A DNA stretch of 64,000 nt, taken from Tolypeutes matacus. Lineage: Eukaryota > Chordata > Mammalia > Cingulata > Chlamyphoridae. The stretch spans positions 1,179,977 to 1,243,976 of the forward strand of contig JAKSZT010038899.1 in NCBI GenBank assembly GCA_026826555.1. Reading direction: 5' to 3'. The notes under the pieces are model-generated. The model was given only the letters and a program-made list of their open reading frames with translations. It searched no databases and had not been told where the DNA came from. The translations under genes and the position numbers were made by a program. Below are positions 1-9,955 of this stretch, piece by piece. Position 1 is the stretch's first letter, and every line of letters starts with the position of its first letter.

Positions 1-790
1 CCAAATAAGGTCACATTCACAAGACTAGTGTTAGGACTTGACCATGTGATTTGGGAGACAGAATTGAACCCATAGCATGAATCCAACATATTGGTGTGTT
101 GACAAGTTTCTGTGGACTGTCTCTATTTATAAATCAAAGGAGGGTTTATGTTCCTTAAAATTTTACCAAAAGAGACAGTCCTGAGGTGCAGAGTATACTT
201 GCAGACTCAGCTGAATACAGGGAATAAACAGGTCTAAGAACCTGCTAGGAGTGAGAAGAATAAATTGCATGAGAGATTGACTTGAGCAACTTCAACTCTA
301 CAATAATTATTGAATATAGAGTTTATAAAAGTCCATTCTCAGGAAGAAATGTTCACATATTGAGTCAAAGTCCTTCTGAATTATGACTCATATTGGATTG
401 GACCCAGATTTCTGAATCCACTGTTTGATACATTTAGCTGCTGCTTCAAAACCTTAGAATATCCAATAAAAGGTAACAGAGGAAATACCTGATTATTTAT
501 TTACAGTGCATGTATTTGGATTGGTTATTTGATAAATATGTATATCCATTTGATTAGAGGAGCACTGACTTTATTTTCAAAGAAATTCACATTAATTGGC
601 TGCCTCTTCCTCCATTACCAGTTCCTTCTGGAAGTTTCCATGGCCTATAAATGAAATCACTGTACTTAGTGAAGTTTAACCCCAAGATGTGTATTGTGTT
701 CTCTTATGGACCAACCAACATCTTCCTACCAGAGAAGCCCGAGATACTGGGACCTCCCCTCGACCCTTTGACTTTTACATACAAAAGTAC
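1..790. other. Upstream flank of first V segment, no gene seen
   Basis: AT-rich intergenic sequence with no coding region, RNA gene or recognisable mobile element. It leads into the octamer promoter of the V segment that follows. Confidence 0.5.
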
Positions 791-797
791 CTCCCAC

Positions 798-805
798 ATG
801 CAAAT
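798..805 (+). promoter_or_regulatory. Ig octamer (ATGCAAAT) of first V segment
   Basis: A perfect ATGCAAAT octamer lies 107 bases upstream of the leader ATG at 912. In IGHV promoters this motif binds Oct-1/Oct-2 and the co-activator OCA-B and drives B-cell transcription. Its survival suggests that this pseudogene could still be transcribed. Confidence 0.85.
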
Positions 806-911
806 TGCCACTTTTGCCAGTGGATGAAATCATAGCACACATAGACAAATTTAGCAACCCCCTAAAACAGGAAAATATTGTCTGCAATCCATGGCACTCA
901 TACAAAGGAAC

Positions 912-1386
912 ATGAAGCCCTTGTGGTTCTTCCTCTTTCTGGTGGCAGCTCCCAGAGGTGAGTGTCTCAGGATTCAGACATGCAAGTAAAGGGGATGCTG
1001 TCTCTGAGCACATGACCCACTGTTCTCATCCTCAGGTGTCTTGTCCCAGGTGTAGCTGCAGGAGTCAGGACCAGGAGTGTTGAAGCCCTCCCAGACCCTG
1101 TCCCTCATCTGCTCTGTCTCTGGACTCTCCATCACAACCAGTGGTTACTGCTGGCATTGGATACATCAGTCACCAAGGACAATGCTGCAGTGGTTGTCAG
1201 TAATATGCCCTGATGGTTACACTAACTGCAGTCCATCCCTCAAAAACCAGCTCTCCACCTCAAGAGACACATCCAAGAACCAGTTCTCTGTGCTGCTGAG
1301 CTCCATGACTGCTGAGGACAGAGCTAAGTATTAGTGTGCAAGAAACACACAGTGAGGGGAAGTTAATGGGAGCCCAGACACAAACT
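912..1386 (+). pseudogene. IGHV clan II (IGHV4-like) pseudogene, two stop codons
   Basis: Two-exon V segment. Leader exon 912-957 (46 bases) reads MKPLWFFLFLVAAPR and ends at a GTGAGT donor. Exon 2 starts at 1036 after CTCAG. The V region has the family layout: QESGPG-like FR1, first Cys in LICSVSG, Trp in WHWIHQ, and FR3 [10 protein letters not shown]. Two in-frame TAG codons kill it: 1053-1055 at V codon 3 (usually CAG) and 1332-1334 just before the second Cys. No frameshift is seen. The RSS is intact: heptamer CACAGTG 1348-1354, 23-base spacer, nonamer ACACAAACT 1378-1386. Extra cysteines occur in CDR1 (GYCW) and CDR2 ([10 protein letters not shown]). An in-frame ATG at 891 lies seven codons upstream of the usual start. 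Family assignment is firm; subgroup numbering is not attempted. Confidence 0.92.
1348..1386 (+). promoter_or_regulatory. V recombination signal, 23-base spacer
   Basis: Heptamer CACAGTG (1348-1354, consensus), spacer 1355-1377, nonamer ACACAAACT (1378-1386). This is the RAG1/2 target expected 3' of a heavy-chain V segment, and it looks usable although the V frame is broken. Confidence 0.88.
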
Positions 1387-1892
1387 TCCCTGTGCCGAAG
1401 GAGATTGAGCTGCAGGAGCTGCTTATGGCCATCCCACAGTAGGGATCAACCTAGGCTCAGTTTCAAGGAAGATTTTGGTAATCCTGGGGTTCCTGTTATA
1501 ATATAGGTTTTCCCTTTCTTTCTTAAAAGCATTGAATCTTTAGAGATTCACCACTGCATCTACTCTAAGTAATGCCATTATATTTACAAGTTTCAAACAT
1601 AGGAAATATATTTTCACTACTATTATATATTATATGATATTTTATTCAGACATATAAGGTAGTTTTCTTCATTTTGTTCTTCTGGGTTAGACAGGAGCAT
1701 AAACAAAATTTCATTCAACTAACACTCTGATATTGTGTTTTGAATTCTTAGGATTTAATTCTCTGTCCTGGTGATAACTAGGCAAATAATATAATAATAA
1801 TAATAATAATTAATAATAATAATAATAATAGTATTGAATTTACATGATTGTTTAGTAAACATTGGGACAGATTATTTAATGGTAAAATGATT
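1387..1892. other. AT-rich spacer with (AAT)n microsatellite
   Basis: No gene. An AAT/ATT microsatellite runs from about 1784 to 1831. Confidence 0.6.
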
Positions 1893-2210
1893 TTATCTGA
1901 GTTGAAAATTAAAGTCCCACTTTCCTTTCCCAGAGTTTGAGAATATATATCCTTCCTCTCCCAGGCTATTCAATATTATTGGTTCCCCAGCATAGCTCCC
2001 CACCACCATGTAGAGCCCCATGACCTCAAGAAAGAGGAGCAGAAAGATGAGAAAGGCTGGCATGTCCTTAGGTGCATTGTCCAGGTGCATCATTTTGTTT
2101 TCTCCATCATGGACAGGGATTTTTAAGGCTGTAAATGATCCAATTCCACAGCAGACTGACACCAAGAGGTCAGCTACCTGATGGACTTGGAAATTCCACC
2201 CACTTTTCAC
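1893..2210 (-). other. Unrecognised open frame, 105 codons
   Basis: Open frame of 105 codons on the minus strand with a strongly hydrophobic stretch near residues 50-70 (PAFLIFLLLFLEVMGLYMVV). I do not recognise it and see no splice sites, promoter or poly(A) signal that would make it a gene. It could be a fragment of a decayed membrane-protein pseudogene or a chance frame. The sequence on either side, to about 3300, also holds nothing I can identify. Confidence 0.2.
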
Positions 2211-3299
2211 TGGTGGCAGATGCCTTAGGGAGTCAGAGCCTCCTCCATAGTCAGGAAACCTGGAAGTTCTTCCTGAGCTAACACCTCTGGGGAAGGGGCT
2301 GAACTATCCTGACAGAAATGAGAGAAAAAGAAATGTGGGACATAAAGTGTCTGAACCCTTGTTTATTTGCTGATAGGCTGATCTTGCCTCAGGAAGAGCT
2401 CCTGTTCACTTGCCTCACTGGTTAACTCTGGGACAGTCCCTGAACTGTCTCTTCCTTAAGATTGTCTCCATCCAGTGACATGGCAGATATTCTCTTCAGT
2501 GCCTGGAATTAACATACCAAACCAACATAAAACAAGCAAATAAACAACAAAACACCTTTCCCAGGCTTTGCAAACTGTTTCTGTGTTTGATGGTGCTCCA
2601 TTTTAGTGTTTAGTCCTCCTCTCAAGCCAATCTGCCTGAGGATAATTTAAACTGAAGTCCTCTCTGTCTCATTCTTTTCTATCCCTACATCTTGTCCTGG
2701 GCTTGTGCTTACCCTTGGCATCTCTCCATTTACAGGAATTCAAATGCCTCCTCTACTCCCTATGAAACCAACTTTCTCCCCATCCAGGATGCTCTATTAT
2801 ATACTTTAAAGCAGGTAATCCTTTTCCCCAAGGGCTCTTGACTTAAGTGTTTCTTACACTGCTTTACAGTCTGAAAACTGCTTCTACTGGTAGAGCAAGT
2901 TCTGTGAAGATGATCCCAAGAAGAATTTCTTAGCTCAGCCTTTTAGGATGCCACCTGATAGACTGGCACTAATACATATCCACCCGATTATGGTCATAGG
3001 GGTTACTCTACTCCTTCCAGAGTAGTGCCAGAGATCCACAATAGGGTACCGGGCTGTTTCCAATGCAATGGATGATGCAGGGACAGGCCCAGCAAGGGTC
3101 CCAGGAGCTTCTCCTACCATTTTTAAAGCTGTGTTTTCTAGGTTCAGCACTTTTCCAGTTACTCTATTCTTATAACTGTTTTCTAGAATAATGAGAAAAA
3201 TGGCTCTGCCAATTTTAGCTAGTTATTCAAAATTCTGTGCCAAAACAGCAAACTTGAGTGACTTATGCTACTGTCTTGGTCAACCAGATGGATTGAGTT
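2211..3299. other. Intergenic, nothing recognised
   Basis: No V segment, RNA gene or clear repeat was recognised. A 71-codon minus-strand frame at 2935-3150 has no recognisable family. Confidence 0.4.
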
Positions 3300-4020
3300 T
3301 TTTTCTCTCTTAAAAGTGTTTCCCAAAGCAAAAGATTTTATTTTTCATAAAATCCAAATTATGTTTTGCTGTTGAATCTAAGAACGTATCTTCAAACACA
3401 AATAAAGTTAGATTTTCTTCTATGCTATCTTCTTGAAGTTTTATAGTTTGATGTTTCACATGTAGGTATATGACTCATTTTGAGTTGGTTTTTGTGAAAT
3501 ATATAAGGTCTGTGTCTAGATTATTTATTTGGATTTGGATGTTTATTTTAAAAAGTTCCAGTATCATTTGTTGAATATACTATTCTCTCTCCATTGTTTA
3601 TTTTGTGCCTTGACAAACAGTGGAGTCTATGCATGTGGATCCATTTATTAGCTCCTTATTATCTTTCATTGATCTACAAACCCAAACCTACTTAAACACC
3701 ACAATATCCTCACTAATATGGCTTTATACTAAATATTAAAATCCTACCCTGCACACTGGTTTTTGTACTTCAGGATTGTGTTACCTATACTGGGTGCCCT
3801 GCATTTCCATATAAAATTTAGAATCAATTCAACTGTTCTTCTAAATAGCTGCTCAGATTTGGTTAGGATTACATTGCATCTACAATCAAATTTTAGAGTA
3901 TTGACATTTTAACAATATTGAGTCTTCCAACTCATGGACCCATGATTTCTTTCATGAGACCATTGCAGTTTTGCATATAAATCCTGCATGTATTTGTTAG
4001 ATTAATAACTGTGTATTTCA
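3300..4020 (-). mobile_element. Old L1 fragment (ORF2-derived)
   Basis: Plus-strand reading matches the antisense of mammalian L1 ORF2, including the stretches around 3590-3680 and 3905-3980. No long open frame remains, so it is an ancient copy. Boundaries are approximate. Confidence 0.65.
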
Positions 4021-4024
4021 ATTT

Positions 4025-4440
4025 TTGGTACTGCCTCATTTTACTATGGCTGCAGGAACAAATGCCACAATCTGGTCATTTAAAACAGAGAAATGTATTG
4101 ACTCACAGTTGTAGAGGTTAGAAGTCTGAAATTGATGTGTTTGCAAGGTGCTGCTTCTTGTTATGTATTTAGAAAAGAATCTGTTCCTCATTTTGGTGAT
4201 GGCTTGGCAGCAACCCATGACATTCTCACCTTAGTTGTTACATGGTACACTCAGATATGTGTCTATACTTCTTTTCCTTATGAGAACACCAGTCATTTGA
4301 ATTAAGTGTCAAGCCTACATCTGTACAAACTCATTCTAATTTCCCTAAATCCATCTGTAATAACACTATTTCTATAAAAAGACCACTTTCGGATGTGCTG
4401 GAAATGTACTGTTATGTCTTTTTGAGGGGCAAAATGCAAT
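4025..4440. repeat. Interspersed repeat fragment, class uncertain
   Basis: Sequence around 4045-4150 resembles a widespread mammalian interspersed repeat (a block of the kind 'ctgcaggaacaaatgccac' followed by a 'ttagaagtctgaaat' block). I cannot assign it to a named LTR or DNA transposon family by eye. Confidence 0.35.
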
Positions 4441-6660
4441 CCATTATTGGTGCCACTATGAATATTATTTTTTAATTTCAATTTTTTCCTGCTAGCATGT
4501 AAAAAAAATTATTGGCTTTTGTATATTATTCTTTCATCCTGTGACATTGCTATACTTTCTTGTTATTTCATTAGTTACCAAGATTTATGACAATATACTG
4601 ACATTTTCTATATAAATAATTGTATCTATGAATATAGTTTTATTTCTTATTTCCCAATATGTATAACATTTGTTTTAGTTTGCCAAAGGTCTGCTGATGC
4701 AAAGTGCCAGACATCTATTGGCTTTTATAAGGGATTTATTTGGGGTAGAGGCTTACAATTCCAAGGCCATGAAAAGCCCAAATTGAGGCATCATTAGAGA
4801 TGTTTTCTCACCAAAATCAGCTACTGCTGATCTTAATGTGTTGCCATGAGGTGAAGCAAGATGGTCTCCAAATTCTGTCCAGATTTTAGGTTCCCCCACC
4901 CCCTGTTTGGGCTCACCCTATTCTTTTGAGCTCTGTGGGCCCAGTCTCTTGAGACTCTGGTTTAAATTATCCTGTAGCCCTTCTCTCTTAGCATAGGGCT
5001 TGTTTCTTTCCAGGCCTCCTATATATTCTTGGCAGTTCTGCTCTCTTCCTAACTTCATCTCTAAGCTATCATGCCAGTGGCTCATCTCTTTGACCCTCAT
5101 CACACAGCAGGATCAAAAATGGCAGAGCTCTCTCTTCCTTTGTCTGAGTGAATGGCCATTTATTTCAGACCCAGCAAGGGAGTGGGGACTCAACCTGTGT
5201 CCCACCTCACTGACATAGTCCAATGAAAAGCCTTATAGCAATCTAAACAGGTAATCTAATCAAAGTTCTCTCAGCTGAATTTAATGCAGTCAAAGGGTGC
5301 CATACCCAGAGGAATAGGTTAATTTACAGACATACTCTTTCTCTTTTAGGATTCATAAAATCATCTCAAACTGCTACACCATTTATATGCTTTTCCTGTC
5401 TTATTAAACTAACTAGGGTTCCAAGTAATAGTTTACAAAGAAATGATTAGAAAATACATCTTTACCTTCTTCCTAAATTGTGGAGAAAGTGTTCTGTTTC
5501 TCACTATTTTGTACTGTGTTCAGTATTTTAGATAGTCTTTATTAATTTGGGCAAGTTATCACTCTTGTATGTTTGCTGAAAGTTTATATTATGAAAATAT
5601 ACTGGATTCTGTCTTATTTGTTCATGGCATGTAATTCTTTTTGTACATTGTTGAATTTAATATACTAATGTTTTCTTGATGAATTTTGCATCCATGTTGA
5701 TTAGAAATATTGGTCTGCAGTTTTCCTTTCTTGTAAGGTCTCTATCCACTATTAGTGTTAGGGTTATCCTGTATACATAGAAAATTAGGAAGTGGTCCCT
5801 CTGCTATTATTGTATAGAAAATGTTGTGGTGAATTCGTACTATTTCTCCCTTCATAGCTTGGTTGATTTCACCAGTGAAACAATCCGCATAAGGCACTTT
5901 CTCTTTAGGAGATTATTAAATATTGCTTCAATTTCTTTAATAGCTATATACCTATTAAAATAATCCCTATTTCCATGAGTGAATTTTGGTAGGTACTGAT
6001 TTTCAAAGGATTTTTCCACATGATTTAAGTTATCAAATTTGTGGAGACAGTGTTATTAGAGTATTCCTTTATTAAACTTTTGATGTACATAGGATCAGTA
6101 GTGATGACTCCTTTTCCATTTCTGCTATAAGAAATTCTTTTATCTTGAGCCACACTAGAAGTTTGTCAAAATTATCAATGTTTTCAAAATAAAGAGCCTT
6201 TGCTTTTGTTCATTTTCTCCATTGTTTCCTGTCTTCAATTTCATATCTGTTTCATTTTAACTAATTATGTATTTCTGCTTGCTGCAGGCATAAATTGTTC
6301 TTTCTCTATTTTCTGATGGTAAACATTTAGATTATAGATTTTTCATATCACTCTTATTTCATACTACCTGCACTTTTAATGCTAAAAATTCTCTCTAGGC
6401 ATTGTTTTTGCTGCTTTTCATATTTTGGTGAACTTCACTTAGTTCAATTTTTTTTTCTTTTGTGAATTTTTCATCTTTGTTTTATTGTGTTTATTTAATC
6501 TCCAAATATTTGGGGGTTTTACAGTTGTCTTTCTGCTATTGAATTCTAGATTAATTCCATTGTGTTCAGAGAACATATCTTGCATGATTTCTATTATTTT
6601 AAATTTATTAAACTGAGTTTTATGGTCCAGTATATGTACTATCATGGCAAATTCTGGGCT
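4441..6660 (-). mobile_element. Old minus-strand L1, interrupted by another repeat
   Basis: 4441-4670 and about 5390-6660 read as antisense L1 ORF2. The clearest part is 6540-6640, the antisense of a well-conserved ORF2 stretch. A younger repeat (about 4671-5390) splits the element. No reading frame survives. Confidence 0.6.
4671..5390. repeat. Interspersed repeat, copy 1 of a pair
   Basis: Begins with 'tgttttagtttgccaaagg' and shares its layout with 38623-39120 ('tagtttgccaaaggcagct', later 'ttctcaccaaaa'). The two copies are clearly one family. They may be a solo-LTR or non-autonomous family specific to this lineage; the exact class is unknown. Confidence 0.55.
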
Positions 6661-8290
6661 GTGCTTGGGTCTTGGAGTTTTTGTGATATTCTAGTTTCTG
6701 ATTCCTGCTCCAGAGACTTACTTTCTCCATCATTTAACCCAACACAAAGTTCTGGTGGGAAAGGTGTGAGGAAAGAGATGGGAGAGAAAAATCTGATCAC
6801 CCCTACATTACAAAGCAGCCAAAGGTCTTCCTCAGGAAAATGCATATTAAAACCCCTGAAGCTGTTTCATTCTTAGTGCAAGAGGCACATCATGGGAAGA
6901 AGGGAAAGTTGTGTGCACACCTGAGAGCACTGGGGATATACCACAGACTGGCTCTCTAGCTTTTATGGACTGCAATTATGTTCTCCTCTGATATCTGGGA
7001 GAGATTTTGGTGTTGAGTGTCAGGTGACTGACCCTATGGCAAATAAACTGAGGTGGAGGGATGGCTGTGCATTACTAGCTCTTATAACATTTATGCAGGC
7101 AGAATTTTCAAAGCCTTTATGCTGCTAGGTGTGGGCCACACTGGTGTTTCTAAATCTAACTTCAGTAGTCTTCTATGTAGTTGATCCCCAGCCTAAACTA
7201 ATACCAACACATTTTTTTTCCTAGCATTGATTTTAGTAGCAATGATTTTAGTGATTTCATCATGGTTAGGTTAGTTTTATATTTAGAGGTGGAGACATAC
7301 TTTGGGGCACAGTAAATCAAGACCCCATTTACCAACTCCCAGAAGAGTGAGGGTCAGAGACGTAAAGAAGCCGAAATAAATAATTGTGAGTTGTTAAACC
7401 TCCGACAGCTGGGAAGGGCTCCCCTCCTCCACCATTGAGATATTAAGTGAAGGTAAAACTTCTGGTGAATTGTATATAACTGAGAGTAGAGCTAATGTCT
7501 ACCTCCACCGGAAGGTGCTCTGAGTCATCTAGGATGGTATTGGACAGTAGGGAAGCCAGGAATAACCATGAGTTGCTTACCTCCATGGCTGGAAGAGGCA
7601 CACATAGCTTGCCTTCAGGGTGTACAGACTGGGTTGAGACCCTAGCCCCCTTCTCCAAACAGGAGTCTGATGGCAGATACCAGGCAAGGAAAAGGGGTCT
7701 GAGAGAGTGGAGAGTGATTTTTTTGTAGTGAGTTTAGCTAGCTGGGTCCCCATTGAATATCAGAAGGAACCCCATATCAACAAGGAGAGGAGAGGGGGAT
7801 TGCCTCAGGCTGGTCATACCGAGTCACCTAGGTAAAGAGTGGAATTACATCAGTGAGGAGGCAGAGACAGGCTGTGATAAGCACCACTCCAGCTGACTGC
7901 AAGGGATCTAACCTGCCTGAGGGAAAAGGAGCAGACAGTCTTCTGACAAGACCAATCAACCCAAGGACTCAGAATAGGTCAATGGAAGAATTCCTATATA
8001 GCTTATATGAGGTCCCTGGTTCTATTCCTAACTATTCCTTGAGAAGGGATTCACCACGTTACCAAGCATCCAGCTGAAACTTTGATGGAGAATATATAGA
8101 CATTTTCTTTGTATTAGCTTTTCTTGGATCTCTTTTTTTTTTTTTCCAAAAAAAGTTCATTTTCTTTTATTTCCCTTACTTTACTCACTAAAATCCAGTT
8201 CAAAACCTGCAGAGGGCAGGCTGCAGGGTGAGTGATTGAGGAACACCAGCAGCCTCAGAAGATCCTTAGGGATTTAAGAGAGAAGGCTGT
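6661..8290. other. Intergenic, nothing recognised
   Basis: No V segment or RNA gene. Short open frames on both strands (for example 7495-7728 and 7853-8077) have no recognisable domains. Parts near 8190-8280 could be decayed L1 5' sequence, but I cannot support this firmly. Confidence 0.35.
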
Positions 8291-9405
8291 TTTCCATGTT
8301 TATTTTTTCTTCTGTCTCCTTTTTTAAAAAATGAGTTGCTCCTGTCTTTTTTCTTGCTTGTTTTATATCCCCTGCCCTTCTTTCTATGCTTGTTTATCTT
8401 ACTTCTTTTTCTTTTTTTCTTTTGGTTACTGATCTATTCTACCTATTCTATTTCTTTTCATTCCTTCATCTTTTGTTTTCCACTGTTGTTTTTTCATTCC
8501 ATCTTTTATTTGGTCTCCAGTTTTTCTGTTTGTATTTCTCCATCTCTCCTTTTTTCTCTGTATACTTTCTCTTTTTCACTTTTCTTTTAGCCTCTTCTTG
8601 CTATTCCATCCTTTTGATTCATTCTATATATTTTTTCTCTATTCTGTTTCTTGTTTCATTTTTTTCTATTCCACTTTCCTACTCTTAATCCTTTACACTT
8701 CTTACTCATGTTAATCTTTCAATTTCCTAGATCTTACATGGTTCCTACCTTTTACTATTGCCATTACTATTATTCTGTGTACCTATCTCTTTCATTTTCT
8801 CTGGTCCTAATTTTTTTTCTTTCAAAGGACCATAGACACATCTCTCTCACCAAAACTTGGTTGAATGGGGACAAGATGCTGCTTGGGTGAGCTGTTTGGG
8901 GAATGCACAGAGAAGGAGGCTTCAATGCATTGATCTGGAGGGAGCTGGATGAAGAGGTAAATTCTTCAAGGTGTTGCTGGCTTGATTCTTGATTGCTGTG
9001 TTTTCTTTTCCTTGATTACTGCTCTCTGTGTATACCAATTTTGTCTACCAACACTATCTCTTTTCCTTCCTTCATCATTCTATCTTCTGTTTTCTGTTCT
9101 TGTTCTTACATTCCACCTCTCTTTATTTAGTCTTCAATTTTCTGGTTTTTATTTCTAGTTCATGCATCCTGTTTTCTTTCTTTTATTATTTTTTTCTTTT
9201 TATCTTTTTTCTTTCCCTCTCTCCTCATCATTCTGGGCATTTAATTCATTCTATATATTTTTCTCTATTTGATTCCCATTTCATTGTTGGTACCCCACTT
9301 TTTTATTCCTATTATTATACACTGCTTACATGAGTTAAATATTCATTTTGCAAGGTCTTTTATGGTTCTTCTTCTAACAATTACTATCATTATTACTATT
9401 ATCCA
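8290..9405. repeat. Pyrimidine-rich low-complexity block, duplicated
   Basis: The plus strand is almost purine-free for long stretches. Two related copies are visible, about 8380-8790 and 9030-9400: both carry the order 'ccttcatc..ttttgttttc/ttctgttttc', a 'tttatttggtct/tttatttagtct' block and a final 'ttactatta' run. The open frames here are compositional artefacts, rich in Phe, Leu and Ser. Confidence 0.6.
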
Positions 9406-9411
9406 TTCCCT

Positions 9412-9915
9412 TTTTTTTTTTTTACTATATGAACATGTATATTTTATTTTATATATATATGATACTTAGATTACATAAATGTTACATAAAAAATATAGGA
9501 GATTCCCATATGCCCCACTTCCTACCCCTCCCACATTTTCCCACATTAAGAACATCCTTCATTAGTGTGATACATTCATTACAATTACATTTTGGAACGT
9601 TGCCACTAAGCATGGATTATAGTTTACATTGTAGTTTACACTCTCTCCAGCACAATTTTGTAGGTTATGGCAAGATATATAATGGCCTGTATCTGTCATT
9701 GCAATGTCATTCAGGACAATTCCCAAGTCCCAAAAATGCCCCCATATTACAGCTGTTTTTCCCTCTCCCTGCCTTCAGAAGCTCCAGTGGCCACTGCCTC
9801 CACAGCAATGATATAAGTTCTTACATTGCTAGAATCACAATAAATCTATAATAGGTTAACAATAAGTCTACTTTAGTCCATAATTCATTCCCCAGTCCTG
9901 AGGCTTCTGGGATTC
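9412..9915 (-). mobile_element. 3'-end fragment of L1 (type A 3' UTR)
   Basis: A T-run at 9412-9423 marks the 3' poly(A) end of a minus-strand insertion. The body matches the L1 3' UTR copies at 50690, 52370 and 61500 ('gattcccatatgcccc', 'cattagtgtg', 'gaatgccc'-like blocks). It abuts a second, longer L1 whose own 3' end starts near 9916. Confidence 0.65.
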
Positions 9916-9916
9916 T

Positions 9917-9955
<39 letters not shown>

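Noticed and set aside
8336..9333. Several overlapping hydrophobic open frames
   Set aside because: They follow from the pyrimidine-rich composition; no start context or conserved motif.
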